From NCBI GenBank assembly GCA_036496585.1, contig DASXLB010000078.1, positions 1 through 64,000 on the forward strand: 64,000 nucleotides of DNA. Direction: 5' to 3'. Every line of letters starts with the position of its first letter. The stretch's first letter is position 1. Position numbers and translations under genes: made by a program. Below the pieces are notes generated by a model. It saw only the letters and a list, made by a program, of their open reading frames with translations, had not been told where the DNA came from and did no database searches. This stretch comes from Vicinamibacterales bacterium (GTDB lineage: Bacteria > Acidobacteriota > Vicinamibacteria > Vicinamibacterales > 2-12-FULL-66-21). Below are positions 29,042 to 38,107 of the stretch, piece by piece.

Positions 29042-30700
29042 ATGACGATGCAGATCATCTCCCCCGCCAAGGTCTACCCCGTGATCGTCATCGGCAGCGG
29101 CGCTTCGGGCGGAATGGCGGCGTGGAACCTGACGCGCCAGGGCATCGAGGTCGTCCTGCTCGACGCGGGCGAGAAGTTCGACCGGGCCACGTACTGGACG
29201 CACGTCACACCGTGGGAAGCGCGCGAGCGGCGCGGGCGCGGCGAACGGGCGCCGCAGTTCTTTCTCGATACCAGGGAATCGCCGTACGCCACCCCCACGG
29301 GCCGGCCCTTCGAGCTGACCCGCGTGTGGGGCCACGGCGGCAAGACCAACGTCTGGGGTCGCGTCAGCCTACGGCTCTCCGACGTCAATCTCAAAGAGCC
29401 GGCGCGCGACGGTTGGGAGATCCCCTGGCCGATCGCGTACGCCGACATCGCGCCGTACTACGACCGTGTCGATCAGCTGATCGGTGTCTGCGGGGGGGAC
29501 GACGACTCCGACATCCTGCCGGGCAGCCGATTTCACCTGCCGCCGCCGGCGCCGCGCTGCGCCGAGCGCCTGATTCAGAAGGGGGCGAAGACGCTGGACA
29601 TCCCCTTCGTGCCGACCCGCCGCGCCAATCGCACCCGCAGCGTCCGCGGCAGCATTCCCTGCCACTACTGCGGCAATTGCGGCGCGGGCTGTGACGTGGC
29701 GGCGTTCTTCTGCTCGGCCGACCATCTGCTGCCCGAGGCGCTGGCGACGAAGAAGCTCGAGATCCGGTCGAACGCCGTCGTCTCGAGAATCATCACCGAC
29801 GCGAGCGGCCTCGCGACGGCCGTGCAGTACTTCGATCGCAGGACCGGCGCCGAGCGACAGGTGCGCGGCAAAGTGGTGGTCGTCGGCGCCAGCTGCGTCG
29901 ATTCCACGCGCATCCTGCTCAATTCGACGTCCAGGACCCATCCCAACGGCCTCGGCAACGGATCCGACGTGATCGGCCGCTACCTGTGCGAGCAGATCCG
30001 CTTCCATGCCAACGGCTATCTGCCGGCGCTCGCCGGCGGACCAACCAGGAACGATCGCGGCATCGGCGGCGAGCACCTCTACATGCCGCGCTTCAACCAC
30101 CGGCCCGGTCACACGCGCGACTACCTTCGCGGCTTCGGCGCCCAGATGTGGAACACCGGCGCGAGCAGCGGCGGTGCACACGGCGGCTCGGAGAAGATCC
30201 CCGGCTTCGGGATCGGCCTCAAGCAGGAGATCAAGCGGCGGCACCCCGCCTGGTTCGAGATCCATCCCTATGGCGAGGTGCTCCCTTATGCCGACAACCG
30301 CATCACGGTCGATGCGGCGAAGCTGGATCGCTTCGGTGTGCCGACCATTCGGATCGACTACCGCGTCCGCGAGAACGAACGAAAGATGACCGAGCACATG
30401 GCCGACACGGTCGAGGAGATCGTCAAGGCCGCCGGCGGCGTCTTCGTCAACTACAACCGCGGCGATCTCGACGGCAACGGCACCGCGATCCACGAGCACG
30501 GAACCTGCCGGATGGGCGACGATCCAAAGCGCTCGGCGCTCACCGCGTTCAACCGCATGCACGAAGTCCGCAACGTCTACGTGGTCGACGGCTCGGCGTT
30601 CCCGACCGCAACCGAGAAAAACCCCACGCTGACGATTCTGGCGCTGGCCTGGCGCGCGACCGACCATCTCGCCGCCGAACTGAAGAAGGGGACGCTGTGA
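29042..30700 (+). CDS. GMC family oxidoreductase (FAD-dependent sugar/alcohol dehydrogenase)
   Basis: The 552-residue flavoenzyme has the FAD-binding 'GSGASGG' (18-24). Its catalytic region has 'HEHGTCRMG' (484-492) and the second active-site motif 'NPTLT' (527-531). A Cys cluster C207-xx-C210-xx-C213-xxx-C217, plus Cys224, resembles the iron-sulfur site region of FAD glucose/gluconate dehydrogenases; cluster binding is inference. The next gene, a subunit-3-like protein, overlaps by four bases, so the two form a complex-type dehydrogenase unit. No cytochrome c subunit lies nearby, so the electron acceptor is unclear. The substrate is probably a sugar, sugar acid or polyol. Confidence 0.9.
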   Translation: MTMQIISPAKVYPVIVIGSGASGGMAAWNLTRQGIEVVLLDAGEKFDRATYWTHVTPWEARERRGRGERAPQFFLDTRESPYATPTGRPFELTRVWGHGGKTNVWGRVSLRLSDVNLKEPARDGWEIPWPIAYADIAPYYDRVDQLIGVCGGDDDSDILPGSRFHLPPPAPRCAERLIQKGAKTLDIPFVPTRRANRTRSVRGSIPCHYCGNCGAGCDVAAFFCSADHLLPEALATKKLEIRSNAVVSRIITDASGLATAVQYFDRRTGAERQVRGKVVVVGASCVDSTRILLNSTSRTHPNGLGNGSDVIGRYLCEQIRFHANGYLPALAGGPTRNDRGIGGEHLYMPRFNHRPGHTRDYLRGFGAQMWNTGASSGGAHGGSEKIPGFGIGLKQEIKRRHPAWFEIHPYGEVLPYADNRITVDAAKLDRFGVPTIRIDYRVRENERKMTEHMADTVEEIVKAAGGVFVNYNRGDLDGNGTAIHEHGTCRMGDDPKRSALTAFNRMHEVRNVYVVDGSAFPTATEKNPTLTILALAWRATDHLAAELKKGTL

Positions 30701-31236
30701 GACGCCGCGACGCGCTGCGCACCCTGACCGCGAGCGCCGTCGCGCTCGCCAGCTCGCGTCTATGGATTCACCTCCTCGCGGAGCAGGACTGGGCCCCGGC
30801 GATCCTGACCGCCGCGCAGAACGACCAGGTCGTGGCACTGACCGAGGCGATCATTCCCGCGACCGGGACCCCGGGCGCGAAAGGCGCGCTCGTCAACCGG
30901 TTCATCGATCACGCGCTCGCCGACGCCGGCGAGGCCCAGCGACGCGCGTTTCTGGACGGCCTGGCCTGGCTCACCGATCACAGCCGGGCGGAGTTCGGCA
31001 CCGACTTCGCGACGTCGGCGGCGGCGCAGCAGGCGGCGCTGCTGACGCGCATCGATGACGATGGACCCGTCGCGGACGCGGATCGACCCGGCGCCGATTT
31101 CTTTCACGCGCTCAAGGGCATGACGATCAGCGGCTACTACTCGACGGAGATCGGCCTGCGCCAGGAACTGGGAGACGACGGCCGGATGGTGCTGGCGGAG
31201 TTCGAAGGCTGCACGCACCCCGAACATCAAGGATAG
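30697..31236 (+). CDS. Gluconate 2-dehydrogenase subunit 3-like protein
   Basis: The 179-residue protein starts at GTG 30697, overlapping the GMC gene (GTGA). Its N-terminus '[19 protein letters not shown]' looks like a twin-arginine signal, which would export the folded complex with its FAD subunit. The body matches the subunit-3 family: '[24 protein letters not shown]', '[19 protein letters not shown]'. This small subunit normally serves as chaperone and export escort for the GMC subunit. The frame is open upstream inside the GMC gene, but the real N-terminus is set by the Tat motif. Confidence 0.88.
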   Translation: MRRRDALRTLTASAVALASSRLWIHLLAEQDWAPAILTAAQNDQVVALTEAIIPATGTPGAKGALVNRFIDHALADAGEAQRRAFLDGLAWLTDHSRAEFGTDFATSAAAQQAALLTRIDDDGPVADADRPGADFFHALKGMTISGYYSTEIGLRQELGDDGRMVLAEFEGCTHPEHQG

Positions 31237-31362
31237 CGGGCTAACGGGGCGGCGGCGCCGACACGATCGCGATCGCGACGACCTGCCTGACCCACCGTGC
31301 CGGACGCAGTTCGCCTGGCACGATCACCTCATAGGGCAGGGCGTTGTCGGCCGGTATCTCGA

Positions 31363-34074
31363 CTAGGTCGAGCGGGCCTTCTCGCTGGACGGGGCGGCCT
31401 TGCGCAGCTGCTTGATGCTGCGCTCGATTCGCTCGGCCAGCTCGCGCTCGGCCTGCAGCGACTTCAGTATCTTCTGGGCTTCCTGCGTGCGCTCGGTCAG
31501 ACGGCCGGCGGTCTCGATGACGTGCTCCACGACGGCCTTCTGCTCGCCGAGCGTCTCGACGTTGAGGCGTACGTCTTCCAGCATGTGGGTGATGGCGCTG
31601 GTCTTGATTTGCACCTCGTCGACGAGCTTCTTGCGCGCCTCGATCTGCGCGAGCCGCGACTCGGTCTCGGCGGCGGACGCCAGCACGCCGTGCAGCGTCT
31701 CGCGCAGCTCGGCCAGCTCGTGGCGGTGTGCCTCGACGTACTCGAGATCGGCCCGGCTGCGGGCGCTGACGTCGTGCACCCCGGCGACGGCCTTCTCGAG
31801 TGATTCGACGGCCGCCTCCCGCTTCGTCAGCGCGGAGATTCTGGCCTCGATCGCGTCGGCGAGCCGGGTCACGTCGCCGGTCCGGGTCTCGAGCGCCTGC
31901 ACGCCGGTCTCGATCGAGGCGATCTGCGTGCGCCGCTGCTCCAGCGTTCCAATCGCCGTTTCGAGCCGGTTCAGGTGATCGTCGCCCGCCGTGACCTGAG
32001 CGCCGACCTCTCGCTGGCGATTCTGCACCTGCGCGAGCTGTTGCAGGAGTTCGTCCCGGCTGCTCGTCGCGCGGCCGAGATCCGCGGTGAGCGCCTGTAA
32101 GAGGATCTGCCGCTCTGCCGCGTCGGCGGCGCAGGCACGGTTCGCTTCGAGCAGCGCGGCCAGACGCGTCTCCTGCTCGGCGAGCGCCGCCTCGTCCTGC
32201 CGGGCGGCCGCCACTCGCGCCTGCACGGCTTCGATCTCCGCCGCAAGCGACGATACCCGTTTCGTCAGCGGCAGCAATTGAGTCTCCAGTGCCGCCACGC
32301 TTTCGATTCTCTGCCGCGCGTCCATCGCGTCCAGGGCCACGCCGTCGATCCGGCCCCTCAGGGCCTCGACCTCGGCCTGCCGGGCGATCTGCCCCTGAAG
32401 CTTTCGATCCACATCGCCGGCGAGGACGTGAAGCTCGTTGAGACGCGTCTCCACCTGCTCCACGAACTGCTGCTGCGTCGCCATGCGGGACACCTGCTGC
32501 TCGAGGTTGCCCGCCATCGCCGCCAGGCTGGCGGCATCCTGCACGCGCCCATCGACGCCCGACACCTTGACGTCGAGCGCTTCCACGCGGGCGTCGAGCT
32601 CGGGCAGCCCGGCGCTGAAGGCGGTGGTGCGCTCGATGAACCGCTCGAGCGCCGCGCGGTCGGCGGCAAGGCGGTCGCAGAGCTGCGTCGCGGCCGCGTG
32701 CGACCGGTAGACCTCCTCGATCTGTCCGTTCAGGGCGTCCAGGCCCTTGCGGCCCTGTTCGAGCGCCTCGTGCTGGCGGGTGGTGCGCCGCGCGAGATCC
32801 TCCACCTGCGCCAGCGACTGCTGCAGCGCCTCGACCTCGGGCTGTTTCGCCTGCAGGCCGGCCACGCCCGCCGCGAGCGCCTGCGCCTGCTTGTTCAACT
32901 GGTCGAGCCGCTGTGCCGTCGCCGCCGCCTGCCGATCGCGCGCGGCCAGGGCCTCCATGTTCTTCTCCGCCTCACCCACCACGACCGTCAACGCCTTGAC
33001 GCGCTGATCGAACGCTTCCAGTTCCTTGCGGCCGATCGTCAGGGTATCGCTGTGGGCGCGCACGAAGCCGGCGAGCGCCGCGCGGTCGCGTTCGAGCCGC
33101 GACAACTCGGCGGCGAAGGCGTCCTGCGCCTTCAGTCCCGCGTCGAGTTGAGTCCCCGCCGCGAGGGCGAGCTTCTCGATCCGGTCGATCGTCTCCTCGG
33201 TCCGCGCCGCCTGCTGCGCCCCTTCGTTGAGTTTTCCGACCTGCACCTCCATGGCCCACACCATCTCGTTGAGGCGATTGGCCTCGACGACGGCGCGCTC
33301 GACAGTGTGTTTCTGGTTCTCGAGCGCCTTCACCTTCTGTCCGACATGCTCGGACAGCGCGTTGAGGGCGGCCGTCCGCTCCTCGAGGGTCCGGCTCATC
33401 TCCTGGAGATGAGACAGTCCCGCGAGGCGCGTCTCGACTTCCTGGACCATCTCGACGGTCGCGGAGGTCTCTTCGCGGGTGGCGCGCGACATGTCGTGCA
33501 GCCGGGCGTAGTCGGCGGCGAGCTCCGACGACACGCCGTGCAGCTGATCGACCTGGCTCTTCAGGCTGTCGGCGCGGCCGGTGGACGCTGTGATTTCCGA
33601 CTGAGCGCCGCGCAGATGTTCGCGCAGGGTTTCGAGCGCCATCCGCTGCTCGTCGAGCGCGTCGAGGCTGGCGCGGGTGTCCGCGGCCTGTGACGCGAGC
33701 CGCTCCAGCGCCTGCCGCTGCTGCTGCAGCGCGCCGTCGGCGGCGGTAAGCCGGCCCGCCTCCTTCTCGGCCTGGCCGACCGCGTCGGCGAGGCCCTGGA
33801 TGCGCTGGTCGATGGCGTCGAGCTCTGACACGCGCCGGCCCGCCTTGTCGAGGCGGTCGACCACCTCGTCGATCCGCGCATGCACCCAGCCGGCCTTCTC
33901 GTCAACCTCCTGCAGCGTCTTGCCGGCCGTGGCGAGCTTCGCGCTCTGCATCTGGATCTGCGTCAGCATGGTGCTGAGCGCGGCGCGCTCTTCTTTCGAT
34001 GCGGAGATGAGCGCCTGCAGCTCGTCGGCCTGCTGCTGACGGGCCGTGCCGTTCTTCTTGAACGCGTCCAGCAT
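31363..34074 (-). CDS. Large coiled-coil protein of unknown function
   Basis: The 903-residue product is almost entirely predicted coiled coil: long heptad-rich runs of Glu, Gln, Arg, Leu and Ala with no globular domain, signal peptide or membrane helix. The start is the ATG at 34074 (MLDAFKKNGTARQQQADELQ), preceded by GGAG; an upstream extension lacks support. Repeating phrases such as 'LEERTAALNALSEHVGQKVKAL' and 'LDALDEQRMALETLREHL' resemble SMC-like or chemoreceptor-like helices but lack an ATPase head. It could be a cytoskeletal or scaffolding filament. It has no shared operon logic with pgsA, which ends about 150 bases upstream. Confidence 0.75.
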   Translation of the reverse strand: MLDAFKKNGTARQQQADELQALISASKEERAALSTMLTQIQMQSAKLATAGKTLQEVDEKAGWVHARIDEVVDRLDKAGRRVSELDAIDQRIQGLADAVGQAEKEAGRLTAADGALQQQRQALERLASQAADTRASLDALDEQRMALETLREHLRGAQSEITASTGRADSLKSQVDQLHGVSSELAADYARLHDMSRATREETSATVEMVQEVETRLAGLSHLQEMSRTLEERTAALNALSEHVGQKVKALENQKHTVERAVVEANRLNEMVWAMEVQVGKLNEGAQQAARTEETIDRIEKLALAAGTQLDAGLKAQDAFAAELSRLERDRAALAGFVRAHSDTLTIGRKELEAFDQRVKALTVVVGEAEKNMEALAARDRQAAATAQRLDQLNKQAQALAAGVAGLQAKQPEVEALQQSLAQVEDLARRTTRQHEALEQGRKGLDALNGQIEEVYRSHAAATQLCDRLAADRAALERFIERTTAFSAGLPELDARVEALDVKVSGVDGRVQDAASLAAMAGNLEQQVSRMATQQQFVEQVETRLNELHVLAGDVDRKLQGQIARQAEVEALRGRIDGVALDAMDARQRIESVAALETQLLPLTKRVSSLAAEIEAVQARVAAARQDEAALAEQETRLAALLEANRACAADAAERQILLQALTADLGRATSSRDELLQQLAQVQNRQREVGAQVTAGDDHLNRLETAIGTLEQRRTQIASIETGVQALETRTGDVTRLADAIEARISALTKREAAVESLEKAVAGVHDVSARSRADLEYVEAHRHELAELRETLHGVLASAAETESRLAQIEARKKLVDEVQIKTSAITHMLEDVRLNVETLGEQKAVVEHVIETAGRLTERTQEAQKILKSLQAERELAERIERSIKQLRKAAPSSEKARST

Positions 34075-34187
34075 GGGGGAACTCCGGAGGATTCGGGGTC
34101 GATACGGCGGACGCTGAAGACAGCCGTCCGTAGCTCTTATCGCCATCCAGGCGGCGCAACTTTAGCGGGCGCAGCGGGTGCCGCCGT

Positions 34188-34208
34188 CGGGCGGGTCCGC
34201 CCCGCCCG
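34188..34208. other. GC-rich hairpin between pgsA and the coiled-coil gene
   Basis: CGGGCGGG and CCCGCCCG pair perfectly over 8 bp around the loop TCCGC. There is no U-tract on either strand. It may be a pause or attenuation site between two minus-strand genes. Confidence 0.35.
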
Positions 34209-34228
34209 GGCTCACCGGGCGCCAGCGG

Positions 34229-34786
34229 TCAATTCGACATGCGGGCCACGCGGTAGGCATAGTGGCCGGCAGAGATGAAGGTGATGACGATCGCGGCGTA
34301 AATCAGCGCGTCGACGAGCCCGGACGCGCGTCCCAGGTAGTTGAAATAGAGGGCGGCGACCCCCGTGATCAGGTAGAGGGCGGTGGCGATCTTCCCGTAG
34401 ATCGACGGCCGGAAGGTGCGCGGCCCGATGGCCAGGTTCACCACCGCGACGGTGGCGACGATCGCCACGTCACGGGTGATGACCAGCACCGTGAACCAGA
34501 GCGGCAGGCGATTGGGATCGCCGAGCCCGGGCACGGTCAGGATCACGAACATCGTGAGCAGGAGCAGCTTGTCGGCCATCGGATCGAGCCACGCGCCGAG
34601 CGTGGTCTTCTCCCCGGTCGCCCGCGCGATGAACCCGTCGAAGAGGTCGGTCAGACCCGCGGCCAGAAACACGACCAGCCCCCAGCCGCGATACCCGTAG
34701 ATCACCAGGATGGCGAAGAACGGGATCAGGAGCACCCGGAGCCCGGTCAGCAGGTTCGCAGCGGTGAAGATGGGGCCGACGCTCAT
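34229..34786 (-). CDS. pgsA: CDP-diacylglycerol-glycerol-3-phosphate 3-phosphatidyltransferase
   Basis: The 185-residue integral membrane enzyme carries the CDP-alcohol phosphotransferase signature DGxxAR...GxxxDxxxD: Asp47, Asp50-Gly51, Ala54-Arg55, Gly64, Asp68 and Asp72. About six hydrophobic segments are visible. It makes phosphatidylglycerol phosphate, the first step to phosphatidylglycerol and cardiolipin. Length and the N-terminal 'FTAANLLTGLRVLLIP' fit PgsA; another CDP-alcohol transferase is possible. The ATG follows the upstream TPR gene by one base. Confidence 0.9.
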   Translation of the reverse strand: MSVGPIFTAANLLTGLRVLLIPFFAILVIYGYRGWGLVVFLAAGLTDLFDGFIARATGEKTTLGAWLDPMADKLLLLTMFVILTVPGLGDPNRLPLWFTVLVITRDVAIVATVAVVNLAIGPRTFRPSIYGKIATALYLITGVAALYFNYLGRASGLVDALIYAAIVITFISAGHYAYRVARMSN

Positions 34787-34787
34787 C

Positions 34788-36179
34788 CTACCGCCTGGCG
34801 AGTGCCTCGAGCTTGGTGACGACGTCGAGCGCTTCGACGCCGGTGACCGGCCGCGCCAGCTGGAACGTCTCCCCGTCGAGCGAGGCCATGACGCCCGCCG
34901 ACACGGAGCGCGCCGCCGCCGGATAGCTCAGGTTCCCTGGAGACAGATCCGAAAAGCGCGGCCGTGGATCGCGCCACTGCGCCGCCAGTTTCGGGTTGTC
35001 GCGCGCGATGAGGGTCAGGACCCGGCTGGCGGCGCTCGCCAGGTCGCTCCGACGCAGCGTCGCACCGGGCTGGAAGGTATGGTTCGGGAACGCGTCCATG
35101 ACGCCGGCGCGCGTGACCGCCATGATCCATGGCGCGGCCCAGTTCGTCCGGGTGTCGGTGGTGACGACCGCGTTCGAGGCACGAGCCCCGCGAAGCAGGC
35201 TCTCGAGATGGACGCCGAGCAGCGCCGCGAGCTGCGCGCGGGTAACGGTCGGCGAGGCGTGGATGCCGCGATACTCCTCCGGCATCGCTTCGAGCGCGGC
35301 GTTCTGCCGCATCTGATCGGTCTTCGCCGCCACCGCCTCAGACGGCTCGAGCGCGTTCACCGCGGCGTAGGCGTCGGCCGCCTTCGCCCACTGCTGTCCC
35401 GCTTCCTGGATCTCAGCGATGAGCATCAGCGCGCGTGTGTCGGCGGGATCGAGCCTGGCCGCCTGCTGCGCCTGGGCGACCGCGGCGTCGGCGTTGCCGG
35501 CGCGCCGCTCGACGTCGGCGAGTTCGCGGTGCAGGAAGGCGCTCTCGGGCGACGCGGCGATCGCGTTCGCATAGAGACTCCGCGCCTCGTCGACACGGCC
35601 GGCGTCGGCCGCCTTGCGGGCGTTGGTGACGATCTCCTGCGCGTTCCTGAACTTCAGCGCGTCGACGCGCGCGCGCAGCGGCGTGAGGCTGGTGTCGGCC
35701 GCAAGAGCGGCTTCATACGCCGCGACGGCCGCGTCGGTCCGGCCCGAGGCCGCCAGCGCGTCTCCCTTCCCCGCCAGTGCCGGTGCGTACGTCGTATTGG
35801 CCGCCAGCGCCTTGTCGAAGTGCGCGAGCGCGGCGGCGTTGTCCTTTCGTGCCAGCGCCGCATAGCCCTGCCCGGCCGCCGCGGGATAGAACGCGGGCGC
35901 GGCCTTCAACACGGCGGCGAACTCCCGGTCGGCGGCGCGCGCATCTCCCGACTGCAGGATCTGCCAGGCCGACGCCTGGCGAGTCGCAAGGTCCTCACTG
36001 CCGGCGCTTGCAGGCGCCGCCGGGAAGATGAAGTCGGGGAACCGCACCGCGCCGACCGTCGCGGCCGGCGCCACGGTCGGCTTGCCGCCGCACGCCGATC
36101 CGACGATCGCCATGGCGAACGCGACCAGCCACAGGCTCGGCCGGAAACCGCGTGCGATGGCGGCATCCCGCCTACGCAT
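34788..36179 (-). CDS. TPR-repeat lipoprotein with C-terminal SLH-like region
   Basis: The 463-residue protein starts 'MRRRDAAIARGFRPSLWLVA' and has a lipoprotein signal with lipobox-like 'VGSAC', lipidated Cys near residue 31. Five or so tetratricopeptide repeats follow (about 75-300), for example 'ALAHFDKALAANTTYAPAL'. The last 150 residues look like two S-layer-homology segments: 'APWIMAVTRAGVMDAFPNHTF' and 'AARSVSAGVMASL'. SLH regions bind peptidoglycan or its secondary polymers, so an envelope-linking role is plausible. The start overlaps hflX by eight bases; an ATG at 36194 is also possible. Confidence 0.8.
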   Translation of the reverse strand: MRRRDAAIARGFRPSLWLVAFAMAIVGSACGGKPTVAPAATVGAVRFPDFIFPAAPASAGSEDLATRQASAWQILQSGDARAADREFAAVLKAAPAFYPAAAGQGYAALARKDNAAALAHFDKALAANTTYAPALAGKGDALAASGRTDAAVAAYEAALAADTSLTPLRARVDALKFRNAQEIVTNARKAADAGRVDEARSLYANAIAASPESAFLHRELADVERRAGNADAAVAQAQQAARLDPADTRALMLIAEIQEAGQQWAKAADAYAAVNALEPSEAVAAKTDQMRQNAALEAMPEEYRGIHASPTVTRAQLAALLGVHLESLLRGARASNAVVTTDTRTNWAAPWIMAVTRAGVMDAFPNHTFQPGATLRRSDLASAASRVLTLIARDNPKLAAQWRDPRPRFSDLSPGNLSYPAAARSVSAGVMASLDGETFQLARPVTGVEALDVVTKLEALARR

Positions 36180-37443
36180 GCGCGGCGGCTCCATTATTGT
36201 GGAAGCGATCGGCCAGGCGGCGCGGCAGCACCGCCTCGATGGTGACGCTGTCGTCGGTCGCGACGTGGCGCCGCACCTGCCCGAGCCGGTAGAGCTCGGC
36301 GATCTGAGCACGATCGGCCGCGTCATGGGGGTTGAACTCGAACGTGATCGTGGCGGTGTCGAGTCCGAGCTTCGTCTCCATCGCGCCGATCACGTCATCG
36401 CGCCCTTCGCCGGTGAGCGCCGACACACACAATCCGTGCGGATGGATCGCCGCGAGACGGGCGCGCTCGGCCGCATCGAGGCGATCGGACTTGTTGAACA
36501 CCTCGATCGACGGCACGCGATCCGCTCCGACCTCGGACAGCACGGCGTGGACCGCCGCGATGTGGCGGTCGCGATCCGGCGCGGAGCCGTCGATGACGTG
36601 CAGCAGCAGATCGGCGGCGGCGACCTCTTCGAGCGTCGCGCGGAAGGCCGCGACCAGCGAGTGCGGCAGCCGATCGATGAAGCCGACCGTATCGGAGACG
36701 AGCAGTTCGCGGCGATCGGGCAGCTTGACGCGGCGCACCAGCGGATCGAGCGTGACGAACAGCGCGTTCGATGCAACCGCGGTGTCGCCGGTGAGCGCGT
36801 TGAACAGCGTCGTCTTGCCGGCGTTGGTGTAGCCGACCAGCGCGACGGTCGGCACCGCCGACTTGTGCCGGCGCTCGCGCAGCTGCGAGCGGCGGCGCCG
36901 CACCGCGTCGATGTCCTTGCCCAGCACGCTGATGCGATGCCGGATGCGGCGGCGGTCGGTTTCCAGCTTGGTTTCGCCGGGTCCGCGTGTGCCGATGCCG
37001 CCACCGAGGCGCGACAGCGCCGCCGCCGAACCGACGAGCCGAGGCATGGCGTACTTCAACTGCGCCAGCTCGACCTGCAGCTTCCCCTCGCGCGTCCGGG
37101 CGCGGCTCGCGAAGATGTCGAGGATGAGCTGCGTGCGATCGACCACCGCACGGTCGAGCGCCTTCTCGAGATTGCGCAACTGCGCCGGCGACAGTTCGTT
37201 GTCGAAGATCACGACATCGACGCGCGTTTCCTCGCACGCCCGCGCCAGTGTCTGCACCTTGCCGCTGCCCAGGAACGTAGCGGAATCGGGTCTGGCGCGC
37301 TCCTGCTGCACCCGCAGCACCACCTCGGCACCGGCCGCGGCGGCAAGCCCCGCGAGTTCGTCGAGCGCGTGGTCCGGATCGAACTGTCGGGGAGATTCGG
37401 TGAAGAGACCGACGAGTGCAGCGCGTTCCCGTAGGGATGTCAT
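36172..37443 (-). CDS. hflX: GTPase HflX
   Basis: The 423-residue protein has the HflX N-terminal domain ('FLGSGKVQTLA', 'ELSPAQLRNLE') and a Gly-rich 'LGGGIGTRGPGETKLETDRR' linker. The GTPase domain has P-loop 'GYTNAGKTT', 'DTVGFI' and 'NKSD'. It is a ribosome-splitting rescue factor under stress. The C-terminal about 60 residues are typical. The ATG has no strong SD. The gene is linked to the threonylcarbamoyl-AMP synthase upstream with a 37-base gap. Confidence 0.95.
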   Translation of the reverse strand: MTSLRERAALVGLFTESPRQFDPDHALDELAGLAAAAGAEVVLRVQQERARPDSATFLGSGKVQTLARACEETRVDVVIFDNELSPAQLRNLEKALDRAVVDRTQLILDIFASRARTREGKLQVELAQLKYAMPRLVGSAAALSRLGGGIGTRGPGETKLETDRRRIRHRISVLGKDIDAVRRRRSQLRERRHKSAVPTVALVGYTNAGKTTLFNALTGDTAVASNALFVTLDPLVRRVKLPDRRELLVSDTVGFIDRLPHSLVAAFRATLEEVAAADLLLHVIDGSAPDRDRHIAAVHAVLSEVGADRVPSIEVFNKSDRLDAAERARLAAIHPHGLCVSALTGEGRDDVIGAMETKLGLDTATITFEFNPHDAADRAQIAELYRLGQVRRHVATDDSVTIEAVLPRRLADRFHNNGAAAHA

Positions 37444-37480
37444 CGACGGCTGATCCGCGCAACTCGCAAGCGTGGCGGCG

Positions 37481-38107
37481 TCACTGCAGCGATTCTAGCA
37501 CTTTGCTCCACGCAATCGCGCCGTCGCGGAGCAGCCGCACCGGCGCGCGCGACGCGTCGACGAGCGTGGACGGCGCACCGCCGCGCACCGCGCCGGCGTC
37601 GACAATCGCGTCGAGCTCTGGCAGCGCGCGGGCCACCTCGTCAGCCGAGACCGCGGCGGGTTCGCCGGACCGATTCGCGCTGGTCGCCGTGATCGCGAAC
37701 CCGACCGCGCGGGCCAGCGCCGTGGCGACGGGATGAGACGGCACGCGGACGCCGACCGTCGTCCCGCCCGCCAGCGCGTTCGGCGCGAGGTTTCCCTTCG
37801 CGTGCAGGACGATGGTGAGCGGCCCCGGCCACCAGCGCAGGGCCAGGCGGACCGCGTCGGCCGACATCTCGGCTGCTTCTCGCACCTGGGCAACGTCGGC
37901 CGCGATCATCGACAGCGCCGACGACTCGGCGCGCCCTTTCAACGCATACAGTCGCCTGACCGCCTCAGGGTTGCGCGGATCGACGGCGAGCCCGTACAGC
38001 GTGTCGGTCGGATACGCCACCACCTGCCCGCGTCGAATCAGCTCCCCCGCCGCAGCGATGGCGAGCGCGTCCGGTGAATCGGGCCGAACCTGAACGATTG
38101 TGATCAC
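37481..38107 (-). CDS. L-threonylcarbamoyladenylate synthase (Sua5/YrdC family)
   Basis: The 208-residue enzyme makes threonylcarbamoyl-AMP for the tRNA t6A37 modification. It shows 'GQVVAYPTDTLYGLAVD', 'KGRAESSALSMI', 'WPGPLTIVL' and 'ITATSANRSGEPA', the standard YrdC motifs. The GTG start at 38107 overlaps the MFS stop (GTGA); a longer frame upstream is not supported. It is of the single-domain type, without the C-terminal Sua5 extension. Confidence 0.93.
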   Translation of the reverse strand: MITIVQVRPDSPDALAIAAAGELIRRGQVVAYPTDTLYGLAVDPRNPEAVRRLYALKGRAESSALSMIAADVAQVREAAEMSADAVRLALRWWPGPLTIVLHAKGNLAPNALAGGTTVGVRVPSHPVATALARAVGFAITATSANRSGEPAAVSADEVARALPELDAIVDAGAVRGGAPSTLVDASRAPVRLLRDGAIAWSKVLESLQ

